60,406 nucleotides of DNA from Burkholderiaceae bacterium (lineage in GTDB: Bacteria; Pseudomonadota; Gammaproteobacteria; Burkholderiales; Burkholderiaceae_C): positions 1 through 60,406 of the forward strand of contig JAEUOY010000022.1 of the NCBI GenBank assembly GCA_016790515.1. Reading direction: 5' to 3'. Positions 8,273-17,261 of the stretch are shown here, in pieces (the stretch's first letter is position 1; each line of letters opens with the position of its first letter). Both the position numbers and the translations under genes were made by a program. Below the pieces are notes generated by a model that did no database searches, had not been told where the DNA came from, and saw nothing but the letters and a program-made list of their open reading frames with translations.

Positions 8273-8671
8273 TCAGGTCCTGACGAAGGCGGTGACCAGC
8301 GGCTCGTCGCCGACCTGCCGGCTCCAGTGGCCGTGCAGCGCCGGGTCGAAGCGGGCGCCGGCGGGCAGCGTGTCGGCGGAGAAGAAGTGCTGGCCCGGGC
8401 CGAAGATCCGCGACGTGCCGTCCTGCAGGCCGATCTCCATCCGGCCCTCGAGGATGAACACCCACTGCGGATCGCCGGTGCAGTGGAACTCGCTGCGAAA
8501 GCCCACCGGGCTGCGGCGCAGCTGCAGCCCGCCGCTGGGCATCAGCGGCGACAGCCGGGCCGCCGGCTTGCCTTCGGTCAGCGCGAGCGGCTGTTCGCGA
8601 AAGCGCGCGCGGCCGTCGGTGTCGGTGAACAGGACGACCTGGATGAAGGTTTCGGGCATGGGCGGGTTCAT
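8273..8671 (-). CDS. Small single-domain cupin protein
   Basis: A 132-residue protein with a cupin beta-barrel pattern: FHCTGDPQWVFILEGRMEI (motif 1) and FGPGQHFFSADTLPAGARF (motif 2). Motif 1 keeps only part of the usual His/Glu metal ligands, so it may bind a ligand rather than catalyse. The start overlaps the upstream SDR stop as ATGA. Small cupins of this kind are common in sugar-acid operons, where they are proposed mutarotases, isomerases or ligand sensors. No function can be fixed from sequence. Confidence 0.75.
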   Translation of the reverse strand: MNPPMPETFIQVVLFTDTDGRARFREQPLALTEGKPAARLSPLMPSGGLQLRRSPVGFRSEFHCTGDPQWVFILEGRMEIGLQDGTSRIFGPGQHFFSADTLPAGARFDPALHGHWSRQVGDEPLVTAFVRT

Positions 8672-9438
8672 AGGGTGGCCGTGACGCCGCCGTCGACGTA
8701 CAGGACGTGGCCGTTGACGAAGCGCGCCGCGTCGCTGGCCAGGAACACCGCCGCCGGCGCCAGGTCCTCGACCTCGCCCCAGCGCCGGCTCGGCGTGCGG
8801 TTGATCAGCCAGGCCGAGAACGCCGGGTCGTCGACCAGCTTTTGCGTCAGCTCGGTCTTGAAATAGCCCGGCCCGAGGCCGTTGACCGTGATGCCGTGGG
8901 GCCCGAGGTCGATCGCCATGCCCTTGGTCAGCATCTTCACCGCGCCCTTGCTGGCGGCATAGGGCGCGATGCCGGGCCGGCCCAGCTCGCTCTGCACCGA
9001 GCAGATGTTGATGATGCGCCCGCGACCGCGCGGCACCATGCGCCTGGCCACCGCCTGGCCGACGAAGAACATGCTGTCGACGTTGGTGCGCATCACCGCC
9101 TGCCAGTCGGCCGCGGCGAATTCATGGAAGGCGCCGCGGCGCTGCAGCCCGGCGTTGTTGACCAGAATCTCGATCGCGCCGACCTCGGCCTCGATGCGGG
9201 CCACCGCGGCCTCGCTGGCGGCGCCGTCGGTCACGTCGAACGGCGCTTCGTGCACCGTCAGCCCCTCGCCGCGCAGCATGGCCGCGGTGGCCGCCAGCCT
9301 GCCGGCGTCGCGGCCGTTGAGCACCAGCGCGGCGCCGGCCTGGCCCAGCCCGCGCGCCAGCGCGAGACCGATGCCGGCCGACGAGCCGGTGACCAGGGCC
9401 AGGCGGCCGTCGAGGCGGAAGGTGTCGGCGGTGATCAT
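8668..9438 (-). CDS. SDR-family oxidoreductase, gluconate 5-dehydrogenase-like
   Basis: A 256-residue classical SDR. TGSSAGIG is at 17-24, NGRD after beta-2 favours NADP or dual use, NNAG follows at 94-97, and the catalytic triad is S147, Y160 and K164. The segments SVQSELGRPGIAPYAASKG and GPGYFKTELT are typical of gluconate 5-dehydrogenases (IdnO/Gno), which interconvert gluconate and 5-ketogluconate. The start at 9438 overlaps the gluconokinase stop (ATGA), so kinase and dehydrogenase are made together, as in idonate/gluconate operons. Substrate specificity remains inference. Confidence 0.85.
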   Translation of the reverse strand: MITADTFRLDGRLALVTGSSAGIGLALARGLGQAGAALVLNGRDAGRLAATAAMLRGEGLTVHEAPFDVTDGAASEAAVARIEAEVGAIEILVNNAGLQRRGAFHEFAAADWQAVMRTNVDSMFFVGQAVARRMVPRGRGRIINICSVQSELGRPGIAPYAASKGAVKMLTKGMAIDLGPHGITVNGLGPGYFKTELTQKLVDDPAFSAWLINRTPSRRWGEVEDLAPAAVFLASDAARFVNGHVLYVDGGVTATL

Positions 9439-9977
9439 CGCGCGGTGGTCTCGCAGCGTTTCAAGCCGGCCAGCACCGTGGTGGTGACCTGTTCGACGGC
9501 AGGGCCGACGTCGACGGCGAGCGCGTCTTCGTCGGCGTCGGGCGGCTCCAGCGTCGCGAGCTGGGTGTCGAGCAGCGAAGCCGGCATGTAGTGGCCGCGG
9601 CGCGAGGTCATCCGCTCGCGCAGCAGCGCCGGGTCGCCGTGCAGGAACACGAAGCGCAGCCCGGGACAGGCCGCGCGCAGCCGGTCGCGGTAGCGGCGCC
9701 TGAGCGCCGAGCACGACACCACCAGCCCGCGGCCGGCATCATGGGCCTGGCCCAGCAGGGCGGCGATCGCGGCCAGCCAGTCGGCACGGTCGGCGTCGGT
9801 CAGTGGCGTGCCGGCGGCCATCAGCGCGACGTTGCGCGGCGGGTGCAGCTCATCGCCCTCGACGAAGGCCAGCCCCAGCGCCTGCGCGATGCGCCGGCCG
9901 ACCGAGGTCTTGCCGCAGCCGCTGACGCCCATCACCACCAGGTGCCAGGCGCGGGCCGGGGCGGCGGCGCTGGTCAC
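9435..9977 (-). CDS. gntK: Gluconokinase
   Basis: A 180-residue P-loop sugar-acid kinase that would phosphorylate gluconate to 6-phosphogluconate. Walker A is GVSGCGKT (17-24); [20 protein letters not shown] and [13 protein letters not shown] are hallmark GntK segments, followed by [16 protein letters not shown]. Length fits the family (about 175). The start is GTG 9977, overlapping the ABC ATPase stop as GTGA; using it keeps the whole N-terminal strand. Its presence beside a 2-keto-3-deoxygalactonate branch (19014-20599) suggests the regulon handles more than one aldonic acid. Confidence 0.9.
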   Translation of the reverse strand: MTSAAAPARAWHLVVMGVSGCGKTSVGRRIAQALGLAFVEGDELHPPRNVALMAAGTPLTDADRADWLAAIAALLGQAHDAGRGLVVSCSALRRRYRDRLRAACPGLRFVFLHGDPALLRERMTSRRGHYMPASLLDTQLATLEPPDADEDALAVDVGPAVEQVTTTVLAGLKRCETTAR

Positions 9978-11059
9978 AGCCGCTGGCCGTCCTGCCCATC
10001 GAACACATGGGCATTGGCGCCGTCGATCGCCAGCCGCACCGTCTGGCCCGGCCGGGCGTCGGTGCGGCCGTGCATCACCAGGGTCAGCTGCTGCGCCGAT
10101 GCGCCGCTGCCGATCTGCAGCAGCAGCTCGGTCTCGGCGCCGGTGGGCTCGACCACCACGACCTCGGCCGCGATGCCCTGGTCCGCCAGGCTCAGGTCGC
10201 CGGGCCGGATGCCGTAGTGCACCTTCTGGCCATGCGCGCCGCCGGTCGTGCCGGCCACCGGCCACAGCGCACCCAGCGCCGACACCGCGGCCGAACTCGT
10301 GGCACCAGCGCCTTCACGCTGCAGCACGCCGTCGAACACGTTCATCGCCGGCGAGCCGATGAACTGGGCGACGAACAGGTTGCCTGGCCGGTCGTACAGC
10401 TCGAGCGGCGTGCCGATCTGCTCGATGATGCCGTCGTGCATCACGACGATGCGGTCGGCCATCGTCATCGCCTCGATCTGGTCGTGGGTGACGTAGACGG
10501 TGGTGGTCTTCAGCCGCTGGTGCAGCGCCTTGATCTCGGCGCGCATCGCCACCCGCAGCTTGGCGTCCAGGTTGCTCAGCGGCTCGTCGAACAGGAACAC
10601 CTTGGGGTCACGCACGATCGCCCGGCCCATCGCGACGCGCTGGCGTTGGCCGCCCGACAGCTCCTTCGGGAAGCGTTCGAGCAGCGCGCCCAGGTTCAGG
10701 ATGCGCGCGGCGTTCTCGACCCGCTCGGCGGTCAGCTTCGCATCGGCCTTGCGAAGCCTCAGGCTGAAGGCCATGTTGTCGCGAACCGTCATGTGCGGGT
10801 AGAGCGCATAGCTCTGGAACACCATCGCGATGTCGCGGTCCTTCGATTCGAGGTCGTTGACGACCTTGCCGTCGATCAGGATCTCGCCGCCGGTGATCTC
10901 CTCCAGACCGGCCAGCATGCGCAGCAGCGTGCTCTTGCCGCAGCCCGACGGGCCGACCAGCACGACGAATTCGCCGTCGGCGATGTCGAAGCCGATGCCG
11001 TGGATGACCTTGACCGGGCCGTAGGCCTTCTCGATCTTGCGGAACGATACGGTTGCCAT
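9974..11059 (-). CDS. Sugar ABC transporter ATPase (UgpC/MsmK/MalK type)
   Basis: A 361-residue cytoplasmic ATPase of the CUT1 carbohydrate family. Walker [10 protein letters not shown] is at 36-44, signature LSGGQRQR at 134-141, Walker B VFLFDEP at 154-160, and the H-loop is YVTHDQIEA. The C-terminal third is the OB-fold regulatory (TOBE) domain typical of MalK/UgpC proteins, with [11 protein letters not shown]. It follows the two permease genes with a 19-nt gap and is coupled to gluconokinase downstream. In this family one ATPase can serve several permeases, but here the full set is present. Confidence 0.93.
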   Translation of the reverse strand: MATVSFRKIEKAYGPVKVIHGIGFDIADGEFVVLVGPSGCGKSTLLRMLAGLEEITGGEILIDGKVVNDLESKDRDIAMVFQSYALYPHMTVRDNMAFSLRLRKADAKLTAERVENAARILNLGALLERFPKELSGGQRQRVAMGRAIVRDPKVFLFDEPLSNLDAKLRVAMRAEIKALHQRLKTTTVYVTHDQIEAMTMADRIVVMHDGIIEQIGTPLELYDRPGNLFVAQFIGSPAMNVFDGVLQREGAGATSSAAVSALGALWPVAGTTGGAHGQKVHYGIRPGDLSLADQGIAAEVVVVEPTGAETELLLQIGSGASAQQLTLVMHGRTDARPGQTVRLAIDGANAHVFDGQDGQRL

Positions 11060-11078
11060 GGGTGCTTCCAGGAACGGG

Positions 11079-11942
11079 TCAGGACTTCACGGCGCCGGCC
11101 GTCAGGCCGCCGACCATGTAGCGCTTGAAGGCGTAGTAGATCGCCGCCGGCGGCAGCGCGTAGATCAAGCCGGTGGCCATCAGCAGTTCCCACGGCGAAT
11201 CGTCGGCACTGAGGAAATGGCCCAGCGCCACCGCCAGCGTCACCTTGTTGTCGTTCGAGAGCAGCAGGAAGGCGTAGAGGTACTCGTTCCAGGCCAGCAG
11301 CAGCGAGTAGGTGCCCACCGCGACCAGGCTGGGCACCATCAGCGGCAGGTAGACCAGGCGGAACAGCTGCAGCGGCGTCGCGCCGTCCATGCGCGCGGCC
11401 TCGTCGAGCTCGAACGGCAGCTTGTCGCTGGCCTGCTTGAGCACCCAGATGCAGTACGGCGAGGCGATCGTCACCATCGCCAGGATCAGCGACCACTGGT
11501 TGTTCAGCAGGCCGTAGTTGCCCATCGTCTTGTACATCGGCACCGCCAGGAAGGCGGCCGGGATGAAGTAGGTGAACAGCGCCAGGTTCATCACCCAGCG
11601 GCCGCCGGCCACCTTCAGCCGGCTGATCGCAAACGCCGCCGAGGTGGCGACGAACAGCGTGATCGCGCCGACCGCGCCGGCGATCAGCACCGAATTGCCC
11701 ATCTGCACCCAGAAGTGGTCGAGGTAGAAGTGCTTCTGGTTGAAGACGAAGTCGAAGTTCTGCAGCGTCGGGTTCTTCGGCCACAGATGGCCCGAGGTGG
11801 CCTCGTCGCGCGCGCTGATCGCGAACAGCACCAGGTGGTAGACCGGAATCATGGTCCACAGGAACACCGGGATGCCGATCAGCAGCAGCTTGGCCTCGGT
11901 GCTGACCTGCTTGAGCGTGATGCCTCTTCTGCGGCCACTCAT
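11079..11942 (-). CDS. Sugar ABC transporter permease (second subunit)
   Basis: A 287-residue inner-membrane protein of the CUT1 MalG type with six predicted membrane segments. The coupling (EAA) loop reads [20 protein letters not shown], the contact to the ATPase. The C-terminus ends [12 protein letters not shown] as in many MalG homologues. The start ATG 11942 overlaps the first permease stop (ATGA), so the two subunits are probably made in equal amounts. The N-terminal 13 residues are basic and cytoplasmic. Confidence 0.92.
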   Translation of the reverse strand: MSGRRRGITLKQVSTEAKLLLIGIPVFLWTMIPVYHLVLFAISARDEATSGHLWPKNPTLQNFDFVFNQKHFYLDHFWVQMGNSVLIAGAVGAITLFVATSAAFAISRLKVAGGRWVMNLALFTYFIPAAFLAVPMYKTMGNYGLLNNQWSLILAMVTIASPYCIWVLKQASDKLPFELDEAARMDGATPLQLFRLVYLPLMVPSLVAVGTYSLLLAWNEYLYAFLLLSNDNKVTLAVALGHFLSADDSPWELLMATGLIYALPPAAIYYAFKRYMVGGLTAGAVKS

Positions 11943-12805
11943 TTCGACAATCTCTTCATCATGAAGTAGACCAGCGGCAGCACCAGCGGCAGCGCGACGA
12001 CGATCGAGGCCATCGCCAGGTCGACCTGGTCGAGCCGCAGGTAGCGGATGCCCAGCGTGGCCAGCACGTGGGTCAGGTCGGCCGGGCCGCCCCCGGTCAG
12101 CAGGTAGACGCTGTTGAAGTCGCCCAGCGTCCAGATCATCGACAGGATCGTCGAGGTCAGGTAGAGCTGGCGCATGCTGGGCCAGGTGATGAACCTGAAC
12201 TTCTGCCAGTTGCTCGCGCCGTCGACCGCGGCGGCCTCGTACTGCTCGGTGGGAATCGCCAGCCGGCCGGCGATCAGGATCAGCGTCCAGAACGGCAGGC
12301 TCTTCCAGACATGCATCAGCATCGAGAAGCCGAGCGCCAGCGTCGGGTCGTTCAGCCAGTTCGGGCCGTCCAGCGCGGTCATGCGGAAGATCAGGCTGTT
12401 GATCACGCCCCATTCGGGGTTCAGCATGAAGCGCACCGAGAGAATGGTCGGGATCGACGGCAGCGCCCAGGGCAGGATGAAGATCACCGACAGCACCTTG
12501 ATCCACCAGCGCGCCTGGACGAAGAAGCCCGACAGCACCATCGCGACGACCATCTTGAGGTTGATCGCCACGACCAGGAACACGATCGTGTTGACCGCGG
12601 TGCGGAAGAAGATCGGGTCGTCGAAGAGCTTGACGTAGCTCTCGGGATGGCGCGCCAGCCACAGGCCGTAGCCGACCGGGTACAGCACGAAGACCGCGAA
12701 CACCAGCAGGTAGGGCAGCACCAGCATGCGGCCCCAGAACTGCCAGGTCGACAGCGACTTGACGGGCGGATCGGTCGGCGCGGCGCTGAGGGCGGCTGTG
12801 CTCAT
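11939..12805 (-). CDS. Sugar ABC transporter permease (first subunit)
   Basis: A 288-residue MalF/UgpA-type inner-membrane permease with about six membrane segments. The coupling loop is YEAAAVDGASNWQKFRFITW. A cytoplasmic N-terminus of about 25 residues precedes the first helix (LVLPYLLVFAVFVLYPVGYG). It heterodimerises with the permease encoded next. The gene lies 124 nt downstream of the binding-protein gene; that GC-rich gap could hold an attenuating hairpin, which would explain the usual excess of binding protein over permease. Confidence 0.92.
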   Translation of the reverse strand: MSTAALSAAPTDPPVKSLSTWQFWGRMLVLPYLLVFAVFVLYPVGYGLWLARHPESYVKLFDDPIFFRTAVNTIVFLVVAINLKMVVAMVLSGFFVQARWWIKVLSVIFILPWALPSIPTILSVRFMLNPEWGVINSLIFRMTALDGPNWLNDPTLALGFSMLMHVWKSLPFWTLILIAGRLAIPTEQYEAAAVDGASNWQKFRFITWPSMRQLYLTSTILSMIWTLGDFNSVYLLTGGGPADLTHVLATLGIRYLRLDQVDLAMASIVVALPLVLPLVYFMMKRLSK

Positions 12806-12929
12806 GAAGGACCTTCTGGCGACGCCGTGCTCGAGCCACCCGTCGGCGGGCGGTCGGGCACGGCAGACTTGCGGGTCGCGCCGGACGCGCCGCTGCCGGC
12901 GCTGCAGCGCGCGCGCCGGCGCCGGAGGC

Positions 12930-14315
12930 TCAGGAACCGGCCACGGCCTTGATGCGCGCGATCATCTCGTCGACGGCCTTGTCGACCGGCACCTTCTCGT
13001 TGAGGATGCGGTTCATCGCCTTGCCCCAGACGTTCTCGTTGTTCAGCACGGTGAACTTGAAGTTCTTCGTGAACTCGAACGGCGTGGTGCCGTTCATGAA
13101 CTGGTTGTAGACGGCCAGCCGGTGCGGGTCGCCCTTCCAGAACGCGCTCTGCTGGGCGTTCTTGGTCACCGGGAACCAGCGGCCCAGCGAGCCCTCGACA
13201 TACGGCGTCAGGTTGGCCTCGTCGAGCATGAAGGCGACGAACTTCTTGGCGCCTTCCTTGTTCTTGGCGTCCTTGAAGATCACGCCGGTCTTGACCGCGG
13301 CGCGGTAGACCATCTTGCTGCCGTCGGGCTTGTTCGGGAAGCCGGCGGTGGCGATCAGCTCGGTGTAGTTCTTCTTGGCCGCGGCGCGCTGCTCGGCGGT
13401 GAGCGCGGCGTTGTTCATGTCGTCGAGCCACTTGGCGGCGATCGAGATCGTCGCGTTGTGGGTCATCGCGATCGTCTTGTTGTGGAATGCGACGTTGTTG
13501 TCCGGATCCTTCCAGCTGGTGGCCGACGGCGGCGTGCAGCCCTTCGAGTAGACCGAGGTGTAGTCGGTCATCGCCTTGATCAGGCCATCGCGCACCGCCG
13601 GGTCGTCGACCAGCAGCTTGCCCGAGTCGTTGACCAGCCTGACGTTGTAGGCGTCGGCGAAGGTCAGGAACGAGTAGAAGGTGTCGCTCGAATCGACGCC
13701 CATCGGGAAGCCGGTGCCGAATGCGCGCTTGCCGCTGTTCTTGCGGTAGCCGGTCTGCACCTTGTCGCACCAGAAGTCCCAGTAACCCTTCCAGTCCTTC
13801 GGGATGTCGGCGTCCTTGTAGCCCGCCTCGGCCAGCATGTCCTTCCAGTACTGGATGTGCATGGTCTGCTGCTTGACCGGGAAGGCATAGTAGGCCCGGG
13901 TCTGAGCGGTGTTGTTGAACAGGAAGGTGGTCGACAGCGCCGCCGGCTCGAACTTGGCGCGGATCGGGTCGATCACCTTCGACAGGTCTTCGAGCTTGCC
14001 GTCGTAGGCCCACTTGGCAGTGACCTGGAAGTCGTAGACGTCGCTGTAGGCGACATCGGGCGGCGAGCCCGAATCGAGCGCCGAGACGGTCTTCGGGATC
14101 GTGTCCTGGATCGGGTACTGCGAGAGCTCGACCTTGATGTTCTTGTACTTGGCCTCGAACTTCTTGATCGCCTCGAACAGCGCCTCGTCCTCGGCCTTGT
14201 AGAAGCCCTTGACCCACCAGACGGTGAGCTTCTCCTGGGCCTGGGCCGCCGCGGGGCCGCCTGCGACCAATCCCGCGCCCACCAGGGCGGCGGTGATCCA
14301 AGTCTTGCGTAGCAT
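12930..14315 (-). CDS. Sugar ABC transporter periplasmic binding protein
   Basis: A 461-residue extracellular solute-binding protein of family 1. The start MLRKTW at 14315 was chosen because AGGAGA lies about 8 nt upstream and a clear Sec signal peptide follows (about 1-25, ending AAAQA). The mature protein begins EKLTVWWVKGFYK and carries the Trp/Asp-rich carbohydrate site pattern (KDWKGYWDFWC). It is the first gene of the ten-gene operon. The operator-like site at 14377-14396 lies 62 nt upstream of the start. Substrate is unknown; a sugar acid, or an oligosaccharide containing one, is suggested by the operon. Confidence 0.92.
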   Translation of the reverse strand: MLRKTWITAALVGAGLVAGGPAAAQAQEKLTVWWVKGFYKAEDEALFEAIKKFEAKYKNIKVELSQYPIQDTIPKTVSALDSGSPPDVAYSDVYDFQVTAKWAYDGKLEDLSKVIDPIRAKFEPAALSTTFLFNNTAQTRAYYAFPVKQQTMHIQYWKDMLAEAGYKDADIPKDWKGYWDFWCDKVQTGYRKNSGKRAFGTGFPMGVDSSDTFYSFLTFADAYNVRLVNDSGKLLVDDPAVRDGLIKAMTDYTSVYSKGCTPPSATSWKDPDNNVAFHNKTIAMTHNATISIAAKWLDDMNNAALTAEQRAAAKKNYTELIATAGFPNKPDGSKMVYRAAVKTGVIFKDAKNKEGAKKFVAFMLDEANLTPYVEGSLGRWFPVTKNAQQSAFWKGDPHRLAVYNQFMNGTTPFEFTKNFKFTVLNNENVWGKAMNRILNEKVPVDKAVDEMIARIKAVAGS

Positions 14316-14376
14316 CGTCTCTGTCTCCTGTGGGTGGGGGTCCGGGCGCAGCAACGCGGGGGCGCGCATCCTGGTG

Positions 14377-14396
14377 TTATCGTATGATGATTGATC
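14377..14396 (-). promoter_or_regulatory. Operator-like site upstream of the sugar ABC operon
   Basis: On the plus strand TTATCGTATGATGATTGATC. Its reverse complement matches the site at 17196-17215 at 17 of 20 positions, in the same orientation relative to the downstream gene. The core ATCGTATGAT is an imperfect inverted repeat, the kind of site bound by FCD-type GntR regulators. It lies 62 bp before the binding-protein start, over the likely promoter. The regulator encoded at 7430-8233 is the probable ligand. Confidence 0.6.
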
Positions 14397-14445
14397 CGCC
14401 GGCGATGACCGGGCTTACCCGGATCGGGCCGCGCCGGCGGACGCG

Positions 14446-14467
14446 AAAAAGCCGCCCGAAGGCGGCT
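14446..14467 (-). terminator. Rho-independent terminator after the PEP-CTERM genes
   Basis: Read on the minus strand, AGCCGCC-TTCG-GGCGGCT forms a perfect 7-bp stem with the stable UUCG loop and is followed by a run of T. It lies 55 nt past the stop of the 14522 gene. It insulates the PEP-CTERM genes from the promoter of the sugar ABC operon just beyond. Confidence 0.85.
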
Positions 14468-14521
14468 GGCCGGGGTGCCCCGGGAAGCCCTCAAGCGGGC
14501 CGTCGGGCCTCGAGCGCCCGA

Positions 14522-15202
14522 TCAGCAGCCGCGCCGACGGCGACTGGCCAGGATGCCGACGGCGCCCAGGCCGGCCAGCATCAGCGCCCAGGTCTCGGGT
14601 TCGGGCACGGCACTGGGCAGGTAGTCGTAGGTCACCGTGGCATGGCCGCCGGCCATCGTGATGAAACCCCAGCGGTAGTTGCCCGACCCGGTGGCGTTGG
14701 ATTCGCCGACCGCCGAGAAGGGCAGCGCCACGACGCCGGTGCCGGTGAACAGACCGAGCGTGGCAGCGTCGGTGAAGCTCGCCTGGCGGCTGGTCGAGGT
14801 GCCGAGGTTGGAATAGCTCACGCCCGACGTGCCGCCATAGTCGAGGACGGCGTCGGTGACCGGTGCCTGGAAGGTCCTGGTCACCAGAGGCGTGGTCTGC
14901 ACCAGGATGTTGCTCAGGTTGTTGGGGTCGGCCAGCGCCAGCGTGGCCTGCAGGTTCAGCGTGATCGTCGTCGGCGTGCCCCGGTTCTCGGTCTTGGCCC
15001 GGCCGGACAGGTCGGCAAACAGTTCGAGCGTCACATGCTGCAGCGTACCCAGGGCCGGATCGAACTTCTGCAGTTGGGCAGCGCTGATCCAGTCGGTGTA
15101 GTCGACCGGCAGCGTCGACGAGCTGTAGGACAGCGTGTCGGCGTGGGCGGCAGCCAGGCCGCTGGCCAGCAGCGCGGCGATGGTGATCTGGTGGAGTTTC
15201 AT
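14522..15202 (-). CDS. PEP-CTERM surface protein (choice-of-anchor E type)
   Basis: A 226-residue secreted protein with a Sec signal peptide (MKLHQITIAALLASGLAAAHA), a beta-rich middle and a C-terminal sorting signal: VPEPETWALMLAGLGAVG then ASRRRR. Exosortase systems cleave and process such tails at the outer membrane during exopolysaccharide production. The middle (FDPALGTLQHVTLELFADLSG) matches the choice-of-anchor E pattern, and the neighbouring gene shares it. No exosortase gene is in the window. Downstream is a clear terminator at 14446-14467. Function of the mature domain is unknown. Confidence 0.85.
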   Translation of the reverse strand: MKLHQITIAALLASGLAAAHADTLSYSSSTLPVDYTDWISAAQLQKFDPALGTLQHVTLELFADLSGRAKTENRGTPTTITLNLQATLALADPNNLSNILVQTTPLVTRTFQAPVTDAVLDYGGTSGVSYSNLGTSTSRQASFTDAATLGLFTGTGVVALPFSAVGESNATGSGNYRWGFITMAGGHATVTYDYLPSAVPEPETWALMLAGLGAVGILASRRRRGC

Positions 15203-15260
15203 GTTCGGTGTTCCGGAAGGGACCTGGTTGGAAGGCGTGCGGCCGGTGAAGTCCGGGCAT

Positions 15261-15893
15261 TCAGCCACGTCGGCGGCTCAGGCCGGCGGCAGCCAGGGCC
15301 AGACTCACCAGCGCGAGCGATGCCGGTTCCGGAACGGCCTGGCGGTTCGCGGTGTAGTCGTAGGTCACCCTGACATTCGCGGTGGCCGTCGTATCGGCGC
15401 CGCCGCTGACGTTGCCGGCGCCCGACGTCGTCGCAACGGCAAAGGCAATGACGTCGACCCCGAAGCTGCCGATTCCGGTGAACGCCGCCAGGTTCGAGAC
15501 GGTCGTGTCGGCGAGACTCCTGCTGTCGGACAGGGTCTTGGCATAGGTGCCGAACCCCGGGATCGAGACCGTCTCGCTGGCCGCCAGGTCGAGTTCGTAG
15601 AACGCCAGGGTCGGCAGCGTGAAGCGCAGGCTGCCGGTCAGCTGGTTGGTGATCAGCTGGGCGGTTCGCCCGGTGTTCTCGGCGTCGAACGCCGCTTGCA
15701 TCGCACCGAAGTACACGAAACTCACCGAGTTGAGCGTGCCCAGCGAAGGATCGAACTTCTGCAGCGACAGCGTCCTGCCCGGGACCCAATCGGTCAGTTC
15801 GGGACCGTAGCTGTCGCTGTAGGTGGCAAGCGCGGCATGCGCGCCGCCGGCTGACAGCGCCGAGGCGGCCACGAGGGCAAGGATCTTCTTCAC
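15261..15893 (-). CDS. PEP-CTERM surface protein, tandem paralogue
   Basis: A 210-residue secreted protein: signal peptide MKKILALVAASALSAGGAHA, a beta-rich middle with FDPSLGTLNSVSFVYFG, and a C-terminal VPEPASLALVSLALAAAG followed by SRRRG. It shares layout and the FDPxLGTL motif with the gene 58 nt downstream, so the two look like an old tandem duplication, now much diverged. They are probably cotranscribed and ended by the terminator at 14446. Their location between the two halves of a sugar-acid regulon seems incidental. Confidence 0.83.
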   Translation of the reverse strand: MKKILALVAASALSAGGAHAALATYSDSYGPELTDWVPGRTLSLQKFDPSLGTLNSVSFVYFGAMQAAFDAENTGRTAQLITNQLTGSLRFTLPTLAFYELDLAASETVSIPGFGTYAKTLSDSRSLADTTVSNLAAFTGIGSFGVDVIAFAVATTSGAGNVSGGADTTATANVRVTYDYTANRQAVPEPASLALVSLALAAAGLSRRRG

Positions 15894-16161
15894 GACGTTC
15901 GACTTTCCGAGTGGTTTTCAGGGATGGCAGACAGCCACTGCCACGCTTGCCGAAACGCAAAGCGATTTCCGTACCACCGTCCGAACTGCCGAATTTCGCT
16001 TGCAAATCAAAGACTTGCGAAGCCTAAGCGATCGTCGATCGAGAACTGTCAAAACCGTCGACGTGATTTCCTTAACGCTTTTCTGGCCAGTGCGCAATAT
16101 GTCTCGCCCTATGAACTAGGGGGCGGCATCCTGCTGTCAGAAATGTCGACAGCGGCCGGCC

Positions 16162-17133
16162 TCAGCGGCACTCCGGCACCGGCGTGCGCGCCGCCAGCCC
16201 TTGCAGGCAGCGCTGCAGGTTGTCGAACGCCAGGTCGGCCATCGCCTGCCGCGTCTGGCGGGTCGCGCTGCCGATGTGCGGGCTCAGCACGACGTGCGGC
16301 AACGCGCGCAGGCGCTCGGGCACGCCCGGCTCGTTCTCGAACACGTCGAGCCCGGCGCCGGCGATGACGCCCTGCTCCAGCGCGTCGATCAGCGCGGCTT
16401 CGTCGACCACCGAGCCGCGCGCCACGTTGACCAGGATGCCCTTCTGCGCCGAGCTGCGGCCCAGCGCAGCGAGCACCTTGGCGTCGATCAGCTTGCGGGT
16501 GCCGGCACCGCCGGGCGTGATGACGACCAGGAAGTCGCTGACCTCGGCCAGCGCCTCGACCGTGGGCCAGTAGGCGAACGGCAATGCCGGCTTCGCACTG
16601 CGCGCGGTGTAGGCGATGGCCATCCCGAAGGCCGCCGCGCGCCTGGCGATCGCCTGGCCGATGCGGCCCATGCCGACGATGCCCAGCCGCGCGCCCGACA
16701 ACTTGCGCGCCAGCGGCATCGGCCCCTGCGGCCAGCGGCCCTCGCGCACGAAGCGGTCGGCCGCGGGCAGCTGGCGGGCGGCGCAGAGCATCAGGCCGAT
16801 CGCCAGGTCGGCGACATCGTCGTTGAGCACGTCGGGGGTGTGCGTCACCATCACGCCGCGCGACCTGGCCGCCGCGACGTCGATGCCGTCGTAGCCGACG
16901 CCCATCACCGAGATGACCTGCAGCGCCGGCAGCCGGGCGATCAGGTCGGCGCCGACCCTGGATTCGCCGCTGGCCCAGATGCCGCGGATCGTGGCCGCCG
17001 CCGCCGGCGCCCGGCCCGGGTCGTCGGGGTGGACGGTGAAATGCTCGTCCAGCCGCGGCGCGATCAGCGCCATCGGCTTGGCCACGGCCAGGATGTCGGG
17101 GCGGGCGTCCGGGTTGGCGGCGGCAGCGGGCAT
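16162..17133 (-). CDS. D-isomer-specific 2-hydroxyacid dehydrogenase (GhrB-like)
   Basis: A 323-residue NAD(P)-dependent dehydrogenase that reduces 2-keto acids such as hydroxypyruvate, glyoxylate or 2-ketogluconate. The start at 17133 was chosen for GAGGAA 7 nt upstream. The Rossmann motif is GMGRIGQAIARRAAAFG; the catalytic Arg lies in VNVARGSVVDE, Glu in GLDVFENEP and His in LSPHIGSAT. It is transcribed divergently from the dehydratase at 17262, and the operator-like site at 17196 lies between the two starts. It is probably part of the sugar-acid regulon, handling a keto-acid intermediate. Confidence 0.88.
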   Translation of the reverse strand: MPAAAANPDARPDILAVAKPMALIAPRLDEHFTVHPDDPGRAPAAAATIRGIWASGESRVGADLIARLPALQVISVMGVGYDGIDVAAARSRGVMVTHTPDVLNDDVADLAIGLMLCAARQLPAADRFVREGRWPQGPMPLARKLSGARLGIVGMGRIGQAIARRAAAFGMAIAYTARSAKPALPFAYWPTVEALAEVSDFLVVITPGGAGTRKLIDAKVLAALGRSSAQKGILVNVARGSVVDEAALIDALEQGVIAGAGLDVFENEPGVPERLRALPHVVLSPHIGSATRQTRQAMADLAFDNLQRCLQGLAARTPVPECR

Positions 17134-17195
17134 GGCGGGTTCCTCGAGGTGGGGTGCGTGAGGGTTTTTGCCGGGGGCCGGGAAGCCCGCCGACC

Positions 17196-17215
17196 GGTCA
17201 ATCGTCATACCATAA
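17196..17215 (+). promoter_or_regulatory. Operator-like site in the divergent 17133/17262 promoter region
   Basis: GGTCAATCGTCATACCATAA, 17 of 20 positions matching the site before the ABC operon. CATAAT at 17211-17216 could be the -10 element of the dehydratase promoter, so a repressor here would block polymerase. The site is 47 bp before the dehydratase start and 63 bp before the dehydrogenase start. Confidence 0.6.
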
Positions 17216-17261
17216 TATGCCTCGGACCCCCACTCAGCCCACCCGGGAAAGCCATCACACC

